Numbered from the stretch's first letter, positions 9,090 through 19,378 are shown. The stretch: DNA of 64,000 bases from Sphingopyxis sp. (GCA_013823985.1 PNNB01000001.1:214274-278273), one strand, 5' to 3'. Notes: generated by a model not told the origin, from the sequence alone. Made by a program: numbers and translations.

Positions 9090-9983
9090 CTAACCCGACG
9101 CCCGGGGATGCGCGTTGAAATATTCATCCAGCAACATCGCCGTATCCACAGCCGTATAGACTTGCGTCGACGACAGGCTGGCATGTCCCAACAATTCTTG
9201 AAGGCTGCGCAGATCAGCGCCACCCGCCAGCAAGTGGGTTGCAAAACTGTGGCGCAGCGCATGCGGTGTGGTCCGTTCAGACAGACCCAACCGCCCGCGC
9301 GCGCCATGCACTGCGCGGCGGATCAGGGCGGGTGATAACGGGCCGCCGCGTGATCCGCGAAACAGTGGCTCATCGCGCATCGTGGGGTAGGGGCACAGCT
9401 CGATATAATCTTCGATGGCGGCTTTAACTGTTTCCAGCAAAGGGACAATTCGGGTCTTGTTGCGCTTGCCAGTGACTCGCAAGGTTGATCCCAGAGGCAA
9501 TATATCCCCCTTCAGTCCGGTCGCTTCGCTGACCCGTAGCCCGCTTCCGTAGAGAAGCAGCAACACAGCCCAATCACGGGCGCCGACCCAACCCTCGCGC
9601 GCTGAACTGGCGGCATCTTCAGCGAGGGCAACGACATGTTCCGGGTCGACCGGACGAGGCAGGCTACGTTGCACACGTGGCCCCTTTACCGCGGGCAGAT
9701 GTGCGTCGTCTCCCAACGCAAAGCGCAGAAAATGCCGGACCGCCGAAAGTTCCCGCGCGGTCGACCTGTTCGTCAGCCCGTCGCCGCGCCGGTCCGCAAG
9801 AAAGGCGCGCAGATCCGCTGCGCTTATTTTGATGAGCCCGGCCCGGTCCACGGCGCTACCCCAATGCAGTTCCAGAAAGCCGCATAAACGCTCTGCCGTT
9901 GCCTGATAGGCGCGCACGCTGTGCGGCGACATACGGCGGTTGTCGGTCAGAAAAGCGTGATATTCGGCGAGGAGGGAAGCCAT
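9090..9983 (-). CDS. xerC: Tyrosine recombinase XerC
   Basis: 297 residues: an N-terminal SAM-like DNA-binding domain (to about residue 100) and a catalytic domain. The active-site set is complete: Arg150 ('YGSGLRVSEA'), Lys173, His241 and Arg244 ('HALRHSFATHLL'), His267 and nucleophile Tyr276 ('STQVYT'). It resolves chromosome dimers at dif with XerD, whose gene lies at 31908-32834. Length and motif spacing fit a housekeeping Xer protein rather than a phage integrase. It is followed on the same strand by nothing close; hemW lies upstream by 14 bp. Confidence 0.92.
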   Translation of the reverse strand: MASLLAEYHAFLTDNRRMSPHSVRAYQATAERLCGFLELHWGSAVDRAGLIKISAADLRAFLADRRGDGLTNRSTARELSAVRHFLRFALGDDAHLPAVKGPRVQRSLPRPVDPEHVVALAEDAASSAREGWVGARDWAVLLLLYGSGLRVSEATGLKGDILPLGSTLRVTGKRNKTRIVPLLETVKAAIEDYIELCPYPTMRDEPLFRGSRGGPLSPALIRRAVHGARGRLGLSERTTPHALRHSFATHLLAGGADLRSLQELLGHASLSSTQVYTAVDTAMLLDEYFNAHPRASG

Positions 9984-9997
9984 TACACGCGATAGTA

Positions 9998-11158
9998 TCA
10001 GGCAGGCGCGCTTGCCTCAACCACTACTATTTCCGGCAAGATCGCATCCAGAAGCGGCATGCCCTGCGGGGTGACAATGACGCGGCTGCCGTTGCGATGG
10101 ATCAGCCCTAGCTTGGCGATGCGTTCAATCGCATCCGCATCGAGCAGCATTTCAGGAGCAAGGCCCGTTTTGTCGGCGAGCCGGTTGACGCAAATCCCTT
10201 CCGCAAGACGCAGGCCCATCAGCAAAGCCTCGGTCGCGCGCGAGGCTGGATCGAGCAACTCCTCACTGGCGAGAGCTTGCAAATTGCGGTCGATGGCTGA
10301 AAGGAAATTCTCTGGTTTTTTATGGCGTTGAGTGGCGTTGTTCAAACGCCGTCCGTGCGCACCGGGGCCAATGCCGATATAGTCGTCATAGCGCCAGTAG
10401 CTTAGATTATGGCGGCTTTCTGAACTTGGACGGGCGTGGTTGCTAATCTCGTAGGCGGGCAATCCCGCCGCCGAGGTCAGGGATTGCGTCATGTCATAAA
10501 GCGTGGCCGCATCGTCATTGTCAGCAGGAACGAATTGGCCTGTGCGGACCATGGTTTCAAACCGGGTGCCAGGCTCGATGGTCAACTGGTAGAGCGACAT
10601 ATGGTCTGTGCCAAAGGACAGAGCCTGCCGCAATTCAGCCTCCCACTGATCGGCCGACTGGTCGGGGCGGGCGTAGATCAGGTCGATATTGACGCGTGCG
10701 AAATGTTTCTGCGCAATCGCCAGAGCGTCGAGGCTTTCGGCTACGCTATGCGCGCGTCCCAGAAAAGCGAGCGCGGCGTCGTCCAAAGACTGAAGACCGA
10801 GCGACACCCTGTTCACACCTGCCTGTGCGAGATCGGCAAAGCGTGCCGCTTCGACCGACGAGGGATTGGCCTCCAATGTGATCTCAATATCGTCTGCAAA
10901 ACCCCAATGCGCCTGTGCTGCGTCAATCAATGCGGCAACGGTTGAGGGGAGCATCAGCGATGGCGTGCCGCCGCCGAAGAATATGGAGGTGAGGGGGCGA
11001 CCTTTGGTCAGCCCAGCCTCATGCGTCATGTCCGTCAATAGGGCGGTTCGCCATGCGTCCTGATCGACGCTTTCACGGACATGGCTGTTAAAATCACAAT
11101 AGGGGCATTTGGAAATGCAAAAAGGCCAGTGGATATAGAGGGCGAGTGGTTCGCTCAA
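9998..11158 (-). CDS. hemW: Radical SAM heme chaperone HemW
   Basis: 386 residues. The N-terminal '[20 protein letters not shown]' region holds the radical-SAM cysteines Cys14, Cys18 and Cys21, followed by the HemW-type Phe23. '[10 protein letters not shown]', 'EANPSS' and '[13 protein letters not shown]' are shared with coproporphyrinogen III dehydrogenase relatives. HemW inserts heme into respiratory proteins and is distinct from HemN. The start overlaps the end of rdgB by four bases, so rdgB-hemW are coupled. Confidence 0.92.
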   Translation of the reverse strand: MSEPLALYIHWPFCISKCPYCDFNSHVRESVDQDAWRTALLTDMTHEAGLTKGRPLTSIFFGGGTPSLMLPSTVAALIDAAQAHWGFADDIEITLEANPSSVEAARFADLAQAGVNRVSLGLQSLDDAALAFLGRAHSVAESLDALAIAQKHFARVNIDLIYARPDQSADQWEAELRQALSFGTDHMSLYQLTIEPGTRFETMVRTGQFVPADNDDAATLYDMTQSLTSAAGLPAYEISNHARPSSESRHNLSYWRYDDYIGIGPGAHGRRLNNATQRHKKPENFLSAIDRNLQALASEELLDPASRATEALLMGLRLAEGICVNRLADKTGLAPEMLLDADAIERIAKLGLIHRNGSRVIVTPQGMPLLDAILPEIVVVEASAPA

Positions 11159-11781
11159 AAGACCGCCTCGACCAGTTTGCGAAAGGCATCCGCCCGATGG
11201 CTCATTGCATGCTTTTCCGCCGGATCAAGCTCGGCAAATGTTTCCATCCGGCCGGAAGGCACAAACACCGGGTCATAGCCGAATCCCAATGTCCCGCGCG
11301 GCGGCCACGTCAGGCTGCCTTGGACGCGTCCTTCAAAAACCTCTTCATGGCCGTCCGGCCATGCCAGCGCGAGGGTGCAGACGAAGTAAGCGCTTCGGTC
11401 GGTATCTGGACCCTGTTCGGCCAGCTTCCCTTCCACCTTGCCCATCGCCATGTACCAATCGCGGCCGGGGCCGCCTTCGAAGACTTGCCGCTCTGCCCAG
11501 TCTGCCGTGTAAACGCCGGGTGCACCGGACAAAGCCGCAACGCAAAGGCCGCTGTCATCAGCCAAGGCAGGCAAGCCTGATCCTTGAGCCGAGGCATGTG
11601 CCTTTAACAGAGCGTTTTCGGCAAATGTTGTTCCGGTTTCCTCCGGCTCGGGCAAGCCAAGCTCGCCCGCCGAAATCGGTTCAATGCCGAAAGGAGCAAG
11701 AAGTGCGCGGATCTCCCGCACCTTACCCGCATTGTGGCTGGCGATGACCAGCTTTCCGGGCAGGAGTTTGCGGTGCGTCAT
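11155..11781 (-). CDS. rdgB: Non-canonical purine NTP pyrophosphatase (RdgB/HAM1)
   Basis: 208 residues. '[14 protein letters not shown]' contains the substrate-binding SHNxxK motif (Ser15-Lys20); '[10 protein letters not shown]' supplies acidic metal ligands; 'FGYDPVF' is a further family signature. The enzyme hydrolyses dITP and XTP to keep them out of nucleic acids. It is the middle gene of rph-rdgB-hemW, 4 bp after rph and with a four-base overlap into hemW. Confidence 0.95.
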   Translation of the reverse strand: MTHRKLLPGKLVIASHNAGKVREIRALLAPFGIEPISAGELGLPEPEETGTTFAENALLKAHASAQGSGLPALADDSGLCVAALSGAPGVYTADWAERQVFEGGPGRDWYMAMGKVEGKLAEQGPDTDRSAYFVCTLALAWPDGHEEVFEGRVQGSLTWPPRGTLGFGYDPVFVPSGRMETFAELDPAEKHAMSHRADAFRKLVEAVF

Positions 11782-11785
11782 GGCT

Positions 11786-12499
11786 TTACTTCACCGCGTC
11801 GGCCTGCACCGCGAATATCCGGTCGGTGCCCATGCGTGCAAGGCGAAGCAAGCGCAGCAGGCTTTCTTCGTCATAAGTAGCACCTTCGGCGGTCGCCTGT
11901 ACCTCGGCAATTTGTCCACCTTCGATCAGCACGAAATTGGCATCGGCATCCGCGCTCGAATCTTCGATATAATCGAGGTCGAGGACCGGCGTGCCATTGT
12001 AGATGCCGCAGCTGATCGCCGCGACACGGCTGCTGATCGGGTCTTCCTTGATGGCACCCGATGCCAGCAATCCATCAACCGCCAGCCGCAAGGCCACCCA
12101 GGCGCCGGAAATTGCCGCGGTGCGCGTGCCGCCGTCGGCCTGCAATACATCGCAGTCGAGCGTAATCTGATGCTCGCCAAGCTTCTTGAGGTCGACAACT
12201 GCACGCAACGAACGACCGATAAGGCGCTGGATTTCCTGAGTCCGTCCGGATTGCTTGCCTTTTGCCGCTTCACGCTGGCCACGGGTGTGGGTTGCGCGGG
12301 GCAGCATGGAATATTCCGCTGTTACCCAACCTTCGCCCTTACCGCGCAACCATGGCGGCAGGCGGTCTTCGACACTGGCAGTCACCAGAACGCGTGTATC
12401 GCCGAATCCGATGAGGCAGCTGCCCTCGGCATGTTTGGTAAAATGGGTTTCGATTGAAATGGGGCGCATTTCGTCTGGCGCACGGCCGGATGGACGCAT
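11786..12499 (-). CDS. rph: Ribonuclease PH
   Basis: 237 residues. This phosphorolytic 3'-5' exoribonuclease trims tRNA 3' ends. The N-terminus '[17 protein letters not shown]', the loop '[27 protein letters not shown]' region and '[16 protein letters not shown]' are standard RNase PH signatures. The ATG at 12499 gives the family start; the frame extends 19 codons further upstream without support. It is divergent from hrcA with 75 bp between starts, and heads the rph-rdgB-hemW operon. The rph-rdgB-hemW / hrcA-grpE arrangement is common in alphaproteobacteria. Confidence 0.96.
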   Translation of the reverse strand: MRPSGRAPDEMRPISIETHFTKHAEGSCLIGFGDTRVLVTASVEDRLPPWLRGKGEGWVTAEYSMLPRATHTRGQREAAKGKQSGRTQEIQRLIGRSLRAVVDLKKLGEHQITLDCDVLQADGGTRTAAISGAWVALRLAVDGLLASGAIKEDPISSRVAAISCGIYNGTPVLDLDYIEDSSADADANFVLIEGGQIAEVQATAEGATYDEESLLRLLRLARMGTDRIFAVQADAVK

Positions 12500-12542
12500 G
12501 ATAATCTCCTGATAACGGGTTGATTGCCGCCATAGCCTCCCC

Positions 12543-12559
12543 CGCTTGCTTTGCAAGCG
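12543..12559. repeat. Perfect inverted repeat upstream of hrcA
   Basis: CGCTTGC-TTT-GCAAGCG, with seven-base arms and a three-base loop. It ends 15 bp before the hrcA start codon, within the 75-bp rph/hrcA divergent gap. It could be a hairpin in the hrcA leader that affects translation, or an operator for one or both genes. It is not the CIRCE element (HrcA operator), whose arms are TTAGCACTC/GAGTGCTAA. Confidence 0.5.
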
Positions 12560-12574
12560 TGCTGCGCTACATCT

Positions 12575-13624
12575 ATGGTTGTGAGCCAGACACCGATCAA
12601 CGAATTGAACGACCGTACACGTACCATTTTCCGAATGGTGGTGGAAAGCTACCTCGACAGCGGTACGCCCGTCGGGTCGCGGACGATTTCGAAATTCGCC
12701 GGACTGAACCTGTCACCGGCATCCATCCGTAACGTCATGCAGGATCTTGAGGAAGCCGGGCTGCTGGCTGCGCCGCATACCAGTGCAGGCCGCATGCCGA
12801 CCGAAACGGGTCTGCGGCTGTTCGTGGACGGCATGATGCAGGCCGCCGAACCGTCAGCCGAGGAACGCCGTGCCATCGAATCCCAGATAACCGGCGATGG
12901 CCCGATCGAGGAAGCCCTTGCCGCGGCGACTTCCGCACTTTCCGGATTATCGGCATGTGCGGGTGTGGTGCTGGTGCCCAAGCGCGATGCGGTATTGAAA
13001 GCTTTCAGCTTCGCCCGATTGTCGCAGTCGCAAGTACTCGCGATCATGGTTGGTACGGACAATAGCGTCGAAAACCGGGTGGTCTCCATCGACCCGACCG
13101 TCAGCGATAGCGCGCTGGTGGAAGCATCCAACTATATTTCGGCACGGTTGTCGGGGCTTACATTGTCCGAAGCGCTGTCCCGGCTCGATAGCGAGATTCG
13201 TGCCGAAAAGGCGGAGCTGGATAATGCGAGCGAAAAGCTGGTGCGCGACGGCTTGGTGGTCTGGTCGCTCGACGCCAATGACCGCCCGGTCCTGATCGTC
13301 CGGGGGCAATCCAACCTGATTGACGAAGCCGCAGCGGCCGACCTCGACCGGGTCCGGCAATTGCTCGACGAACTTGAAAGCAAGGAAGAGATAGCCCGTC
13401 TGGTCGACAGCGCCCGCGAGGCACAATCGACCCGGATTTTCATTGGGTCGGAGAATAATCTGTTCTCACTGTCAGGCTCCTCGGTCATTGCCGCGCCCTA
13501 TCGCGAAGCGGGGGGTAAGGTGGTCGGCGTGGTGGGAGTCATCGGTCCCACCCGTCTCAACTATGCGCGCATAGTCCCGATGGTCGATTTTACCGCGCAA
13601 GCGCTCAGCCGGCTGATGAAGTAA
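12575..13624 (+). CDS. hrcA: Heat-inducible transcription repressor HrcA
   Basis: 349 residues. An N-terminal winged helix ('[27 protein letters not shown]') precedes '[31 protein letters not shown]'; together these are the HrcA DNA-binding signature. A GAF-like sensor domain follows. HrcA represses groESL/dnaK-type operons at CIRCE sites with GroEL as co-regulator. The ATG at 12575 is chosen over a TTG eight codons upstream. No CIRCE element was seen in this window, so its targets are probably elsewhere (groESL). grpE follows after 103 bp that contain a hairpin and an RpoH promoter. Confidence 0.95.
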   Translation: MVVSQTPINELNDRTRTIFRMVVESYLDSGTPVGSRTISKFAGLNLSPASIRNVMQDLEEAGLLAAPHTSAGRMPTETGLRLFVDGMMQAAEPSAEERRAIESQITGDGPIEEALAAATSALSGLSACAGVVLVPKRDAVLKAFSFARLSQSQVLAIMVGTDNSVENRVVSIDPTVSDSALVEASNYISARLSGLTLSEALSRLDSEIRAEKAELDNASEKLVRDGLVVWSLDANDRPVLIVRGQSNLIDEAAAADLDRVRQLLDELESKEEIARLVDSAREAQSTRIFIGSENNLFSLSGSSVIAAPYREAGGKVVGVVGVIGPTRLNYARIVPMVDFTAQALSRLMK

Positions 13625-13634
13625 AATTCTGACG

Positions 13635-13651
13635 CCCCGAAACTATCGGGG
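13635..13651 (+). terminator. Short hairpin after hrcA
   Basis: CCCCGA-AACTA-TCGGGG forms a six-base-pair stem 11 bp after the hrcA stop. No T-run follows, so it is at best a weak or Rho-assisted terminator. It lies immediately before the RpoH promoter of grpE and may insulate it from hrcA transcription. Confidence 0.4.
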
Positions 13652-13653
13652 TG

Positions 13654-13681
13654 CTTGATGATTCCCGCCAACCACCTATAT
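13654..13681 (+). promoter_or_regulatory. RpoH (sigma-32) promoter of grpE
   Basis: CTTG at 13654-13657, a 17-bp spacer, then CCTATAT at 13675-13681. This fits the alphaproteobacterial RpoH consensus (CTTG-N17/18-CYTATnT) at every conserved position. It is 46 bp before the grpE ATG. The dnaK promoter at 17325-17352 has the same -35, spacer length and -10. Confidence 0.85.
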
Positions 13682-13727
13682 GCGCATCGCAAGACGCGGC
13701 TTTGTCCGCCGCTAAAAGAACAGGTTA

Positions 13728-14315
13728 ATGCAGGTTATGACGGATAAGAAAAACGAAGCAGCCGACAGCGCAGCCGAAAAGGAAATGGAAGGCGTTCCCG
13801 AACATTTGCGTGAAGGCGGAGATGAACCCGCCGCGAATGCGGACGCCGAACGCATTGCGATGCTGGAAGAACAGCTCGCCGCCGCCAAGCAGGATGTTCT
13901 CTATGCGCAGGCCGATACGCAGAATGTCCGCCGCCGTATGGAAAAAGAAGCCGCCGATGCGCGGGCCTATGCCGCGACCAATTTCGCGCGCGATATCCTG
14001 TCGGTATCCGACAATCTGACGCGCGCATTGGATGCGATTCCGGCTGAGTTGCGCGAAGACGAGAAAATGAAGCCGCTGGTTACCGGATTGGAAGCAACCG
14101 GGCGCGAGCTGGAAAGCGTATTTGCCAAAAATGGTATCACCCGTATCGGCGCCATGGGCCTGCCGCTGGATCCCAATGTGCATCAGGCGATGGTAGAAAT
14201 CCCGAGTGCAGAGAGCGAGCCGGGCACGATCATAACGGAAATGCAGGCCGGATATATGATCAAAGACCGGTTGCTGCGGCCGGCTTTGGTTGGGGTGGCG
14301 AAGAAGCCGGATTGA
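13728..14315 (+). CDS. grpE: Nucleotide exchange factor GrpE
   Basis: 195 residues (192 if the second ATG at 13737 is used; neither has a strong ribosome-binding site). An acidic, disordered N-terminus leads into a long coiled coil ('AMLEEQLAAAKQDVLYAQAD', 'QNVRRRMEKEAADARAYA'), then the C-terminal beta domain with 'GLPLDPNVHQAM' and 'GYMIKDRLLRPALVGV'. GrpE releases ADP from DnaK. It is driven by its own RpoH promoter. Its partners dnaK-dnaJ lie 3.1 kb downstream, separated by four unrelated genes. Confidence 0.95.
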   Translation: MQVMTDKKNEAADSAAEKEMEGVPEHLREGGDEPAANADAERIAMLEEQLAAAKQDVLYAQADTQNVRRRMEKEAADARAYAATNFARDILSVSDNLTRALDAIPAELREDEKMKPLVTGLEATGRELESVFAKNGITRIGAMGLPLDPNVHQAMVEIPSAESEPGTIITEMQAGYMIKDRLLRPALVGVAKKPD

Positions 14316-14351
14316 GGTTCATGGAGCTGGATTGACAGCCCAGAGCCGTCA

Positions 14352-14380
14352 CCTCAGGCTGGACTTGATTCAGTCTGAGG
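14352..14380. repeat. REP-like imperfect palindrome
   Basis: CCTCAG-g-CTG, nine bases, CAG-t-CTGAGG: a nine-base-pair stem with one mismatch per arm. It overlaps the 3' end of the HEPN-like gene and lies just after grpE, where it may also act as a convergent terminator. Its shape (CTGGACTTGATTCAG core) resembles dispersed palindromic repeats common in sphingomonad genomes. That dispersal is recalled knowledge; only one copy was noticed in this window. Confidence 0.5.
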
Positions 14381-14812
14381 TCGCGATGATGTCGCTAATT
14401 GGCCCGCAATCCAAGATAATCGCTGGTAGGTCTTTACTCTTTGCTCTTCTGAGATCGCCATCAGCTTTCTGAAATGCGGGTGCGTTAGGCAGGCATTGTC
14501 AAAAAGGGCGCTATTTTCATTGCCTGCACCGAAGCCAACGAAGTGTGAATGGGCTAGTTCTGCTCGCAATTCAATCAGCGGGATGAGTTCATTTATAAGT
14601 TTGGTTAGAGGCGACTTCTTCTTGTTTTTGTCGTCGGTCAGAATTTTTTCCGCTATTGTTTTGAAGTGGCTTTTGTCGTTGTTCGGTAAATTAAGAATAC
14701 GTCGTAATTCGCGTTCACATTTCGACGCTTTGTCAAAAAACTTGCTGCGCCAAATATGAATACGCTCGTCTTCGTCGGCTGCGTTAGCGGCAGTGATTTT
14801 TGTCATCTCCAT
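14354..14812 (-). CDS. Hypothetical protein with HEPN-type Rx4H motif
   Basis: 152 residues, not recognised as a named family. The middle is helical and charged ('KCERELRRILNLPNND', 'KLINELIPLIELRAELAHSHF') and contains Arg83-x4-His88. That spacing matches the Rx4-6H motif of HEPN ribonucleases and toxin-like domains. The gene is visibly richer in A+T than its neighbours and is inserted, on the opposite strand, between grpE and the MATE gene within the heat-shock region. These points suggest horizontal acquisition. The start is uncertain: ATG at 14812 or the Met two codons later. A stand-alone HEPN protein without a visible MNT antitoxin partner is unusual. The motif could be coincidental. 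Confidence 0.55.
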   Translation of the reverse strand: MEMTKITAANAADEDERIHIWRSKFFDKASKCERELRRILNLPNNDKSHFKTIAEKILTDDKNKKKSPLTKLINELIPLIELRAELAHSHFVGFGAGNENSALFDNACLTHPHFRKLMAISEEQRVKTYQRLSWIAGQLATSSRPQTESSPA

Positions 14813-14928
14813 TTCAGTAATGTAGGTACCAATATTGAAACATTGGTTAAGTGGCAGCGTAGCGTGCTCAGTTGTTCAAAAAACAACTGCTAGCCGGTAA
14901 GCGCTCATTCCGCTATCCGGCCCGTCCC

Positions 14929-16326
14929 ATGATCAACCAAGCTACCTCTCCAAATCTCCCGTCCCCGTGGCGCGACGAGTTTCGGGCGACCTTGGCGTTG
15001 GCGTGGCCGTTGGTGTTGACCAATGTGACCATGGTTCTGATCAATTCGACCGACGTGTTCCTGCTCGCCCGATTAAGTCCGGATGCACTGGCAGCGTCGG
15101 CTTTGGGGTCGGGCATTGTTATTGCAATATTGCTGTTCGGAATCGGCGTTATCACGGCGGCTTCGCCCCTGATGGCGGCGGAGATCGGGCGCAGGGCGCA
15201 TTCGGTTCGCGATGTGCGGCGGACCGTGCGTCAGGCGTTCTGGGCCTCGGTAGCTGTGTGCATACCGCTTTGGGGCATTCTCTGGTTTACAGGTCCGTTC
15301 CTCGTCTGGGCCGGGCAGCCGGTGCGGTTGGCCGAAGACACGGGGCTTTTTGTGCGGGCCCTGCAATGGATGATCCTGCCGACGCTGGGCGTGGTTGTTT
15401 TGCGGTCCTTTATGGCGGCGTTGGAGCGGCCCAATTGGGCGATGGCCGCAGGGATCGCGGCAGTGTTTGTAAACGCTGTAATCAACTACGGCCTGATCTT
15501 TGGTCATTTCGGGCTGCCAAGGTTGGAGCTTGTGGGCGCGGGGATCGGCAGTTCATTGACTGCGCTTTTTCAGTTCCTGTTCCTATCCGCTGTCGTCATG
15601 CGCCATCCGAAATTCCGCCGCTATCATCTGTTCGGACGCTGGTGGCGTGCCGACTGGACGCGCTTTTTTACCATCTGGCGGCTCGGCTTTCCCATCGGGT
15701 TGCACATGGGTTTTGAGGCCATGGTTTTTGCCGCGGCGGTGTTCTTGATGGGCTATATCGGCACCAGTTCGGTCGCCGCGCATGCGGTCGCGATTCAGAT
15801 TGCATCGATGACCTTCATGGTACCCATGGGTCTGGGGCAGGCGGCGACCGTGCGTGTGGGTCTGGGTTTTGGTCGCCTGGACAAAGACGCCATCCGCCGT
15901 GCGGGTTGGACAGCCTATATTTTGGGGGTCGGCTTTATGTCGGCCATGGCGCTGATCATATGGCTATTTCCTGCAACTCTTGCCGGATTCTTCCTGGACC
16001 CTGAGTTGAAAGGGAATGTGGAGGTGTTGAACCTCGCGGTGTCCTTTCTGCTGGTCGCAGCGGTTTTCCAGATTGTCGATGGCGCGCAGGTCGTCGGAAC
16101 CGGGATGCTGCGCGGTTTGCAGGATACGACATGGCCGATGCTGTTCGCCGCGCTGGGATATTGGGTCATCGGGATCGGCTTTGGCTGCTGGCTCGCCTTT
16201 TACCGCGGCTGGGATGGCGCGGGCATCTGGATCGGGCTTGCGGTAGGTCTCGGCATTGTCGCCGGACTTGTGTTGACCCGCTGGGTGATGCGCGAACGGC
16301 TCGGTCTGTTGCCCTTAAAAGGGTAA
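14929..16326 (+). CDS. MATE family efflux transporter
   Basis: 465 residues with about twelve hydrophobic segments in two repeats. It opens 'SPWRDEFRATLALAWPLVLTN', the usual MATE beginning, followed by a helix starting 'MVLINSTDVFLLARL'. 'GLGQAATVRVG' lies at the start of the second half, and 'QDTTWPMLFAALGYWVIG' near the C-terminus. MATE proteins export cationic drugs or toxic metabolites using Na+ or H+ gradients; the substrate is not evident (NorM-like). The ATG at 14929 is preferred; a TTG 57 bases upstream would add unconserved residues. It overlaps the convergent gene at 16315 by 12 bp. Confidence 0.92.
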   Translation: MINQATSPNLPSPWRDEFRATLALAWPLVLTNVTMVLINSTDVFLLARLSPDALAASALGSGIVIAILLFGIGVITAASPLMAAEIGRRAHSVRDVRRTVRQAFWASVAVCIPLWGILWFTGPFLVWAGQPVRLAEDTGLFVRALQWMILPTLGVVVLRSFMAALERPNWAMAAGIAAVFVNAVINYGLIFGHFGLPRLELVGAGIGSSLTALFQFLFLSAVVMRHPKFRRYHLFGRWWRADWTRFFTIWRLGFPIGLHMGFEAMVFAAAVFLMGYIGTSSVAAHAVAIQIASMTFMVPMGLGQAATVRVGLGFGRLDKDAIRRAGWTAYILGVGFMSAMALIIWLFPATLAGFFLDPELKGNVEVLNLAVSFLLVAAVFQIVDGAQVVGTGMLRGLQDTTWPMLFAALGYWVIGIGFGCWLAFYRGWDGAGIWIGLAVGLGIVAGLVLTRWVMRERLGLLPLKG

Positions 16327-16779
16327 AATTCCATCATAGTGGGAAAGCGGCGGCGCGCCTGCTACCTTTGCCCCGTTGCGCAGCAGGAATATGTGGCGGA
16401 CAATTTCGGCCTGCTGTTCAATCCCGTAGCGGTCCAGCGTCCACCCCGGCTTTAGACTATAATCATATCGGCAAAAGGGATGACGGCGCAGCGGCAGGAA
16501 AATGCCGTTTTGATGCTGCCACACATGGACAAGTTCATGGATGAACAGCCCCTGCAATCCCAGATTGCGGTCGCAAAAATCGTCGCAAAACAGGTCGTTT
16601 TTCGGATGGAACCAGAGATGTCCGTCCGGCGCCATTGTCACCCGCGAAGGCTGAAGCCACCACCATTTGCGGTTGTGGATGCGGATTTTGTCGTAGTCCA
16701 GCGCTTCGCCAAATACCGATTTCGCCAGCGCACGTTCGCGCACGGTGAGCGGACGGCCGGATTTGTGCGGACCGAACAT
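16315..16779 (-). CDS. HExxH-containing 'vgr-related' protein
   Basis: 154 residues. His81-Glu-Leu-Val-His85 ('LFIHELVHVWQHQ') is a zinc-metallopeptidase-type HExxH motif preceded by 'FHPKNDLFCDDFC'. Proteins of this kind in sphingomonads are often labelled 'vgr-related protein', though this one is far too short to be a VgrG spike. No signal peptide is seen, so it is probably cytoplasmic. Whether it is proteolytically active is unknown; the third zinc ligand is not obvious. It lies 4 bp after the PCuAC gene on the same strand, so the two are likely co-transcribed. Confidence 0.6.
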   Translation of the reverse strand: MFGPHKSGRPLTVRERALAKSVFGEALDYDKIRIHNRKWWWLQPSRVTMAPDGHLWFHPKNDLFCDDFCDRNLGLQGLFIHELVHVWQHQNGIFLPLRRHPFCRYDYSLKPGWTLDRYGIEQQAEIVRHIFLLRNGAKVAGAPPLSHYDGILPF

Positions 16780-16783
16780 CCGT

Positions 16784-17254
16784 TTAGTTTAGCGCTTTTT
16801 TCTCATCCGGATCTGTGCCGTCCACTTCCTGAACGCGCGCCTTCACCAAGATCCGCTCATTATTCGAAAAAAGGAATTCGGTTTCGATCTCGCCCAAGCG
16901 GCGGGGGATCAGGTTGACGCCCCACATCATGACGTGCTTGCCACCTTTTTTGAATTCGATCTTTTCACCCGAGGGGATGAGGACCCGGTTCATCGGCTTC
17001 ATGGTCACCGCACCGGTTTTGGGGTCAACACCGATGTCGTGCATCTCGGTGCGGATGGCCGAAGGCGAGCTGACGCGCAGCAAATATACGTCGGCGGGGC
17101 CGCCATAGACGTTAAAATGATAGGAGGACGGATTGCTGTCGACCGGCGACAGCGTGAGCACTGCTTCTTTTACTTTAAGCTGCGGTGTCGGACCGCAGGA
17201 TGTGAGGAAAAGGGCAGCCGTAGCGCCAAAGGTTGCCAAAACGAGCTTGTTCAT
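16784..17254 (-). CDS. PCuAC copper-chaperone-domain lipoprotein
   Basis: 156 residues. The signal peptide ends in the lipobox 'FLTSC', so Cys20 would be lipidated. The rest matches the PCuAC domain: Met71-His72, Met85, Met88, then His107-x-Met109 exactly 21 residues after Met85. This fits the copper site consensus H(M)x10Mx21HxM, apart from a two-residue longer first gap. PCuAC proteins deliver Cu(I) to the CuA centre of cytochrome oxidase. Most are soluble periplasmic proteins, so the lipid anchor is a variation. No senC/scoI or cox gene is adjacent. It is divergent from dnaK. Confidence 0.75.
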   Translation of the reverse strand: MNKLVLATFGATAALFLTSCGPTPQLKVKEAVLTLSPVDSNPSSYHFNVYGGPADVYLLRVSSPSAIRTEMHDIGVDPKTGAVTMKPMNRVLIPSGEKIEFKKGGKHVMMWGVNLIPRRLGEIETEFLFSNNERILVKARVQEVDGTDPDEKKALN

Positions 17255-17324
17255 GTGCGTCCTCTAAAAATTGTCCAAAACTGGGGCGTTACTTCGCTTT
17301 TTGCTTATCTAGGTGTCCCCAAGC

Positions 17325-17352
17325 CTTGTGCCAAGCGAATTGGCACCTATAT
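17325..17352 (+). promoter_or_regulatory. RpoH (sigma-32) promoter of dnaK
   Basis: CTTG at 17325-17328, a 17-bp spacer, and CCTATAT at 17346-17352. It matches the alphaproteobacterial RpoH consensus fully and has the same geometry as the grpE promoter. Transcription would begin near 17359, giving a 5' leader of about 95 nt before the dnaK ATG. The spacer is almost entirely an inverted repeat (see the next entry). Confidence 0.87.
17328..17346. promoter_or_regulatory. Perfect palindrome inside the dnaK promoter spacer
   Basis: GTGCCAA-GCGAA-TTGGCAC, with seven-base arms. It fills the space between the -35 and -10 boxes, its outer bases being the last base of the -35 and the first of the -10. 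A protein bound here would block RNA polymerase, so it is a good candidate operator. The grpE promoter spacer has no such repeat, so it is not a general RpoH feature. It does not match CIRCE. The cognate regulator is unknown. Confidence 0.6.
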
Positions 17353-17453
17353 CGCCGCAGCAAGGACAATTTTCGAACAATAGGGGTGCCTGATGGGGCC
17401 CTTACGGAAAAGTCCGGTTTATAGTTCAATATAGAATTTCGGGGTAAGTTTTT

Positions 17454-19364
<1,911 letters not shown>

Positions 19365-19378
19365 TTTTAAAGGAGCTT

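Noticed and set aside
12500..17453. CIRCE element for HrcA near hrcA or dnaK
   Set aside because: No TTAGCACTC-N9-GAGTGCTAA-like sequence was seen; the palindromes present have unrelated arms.
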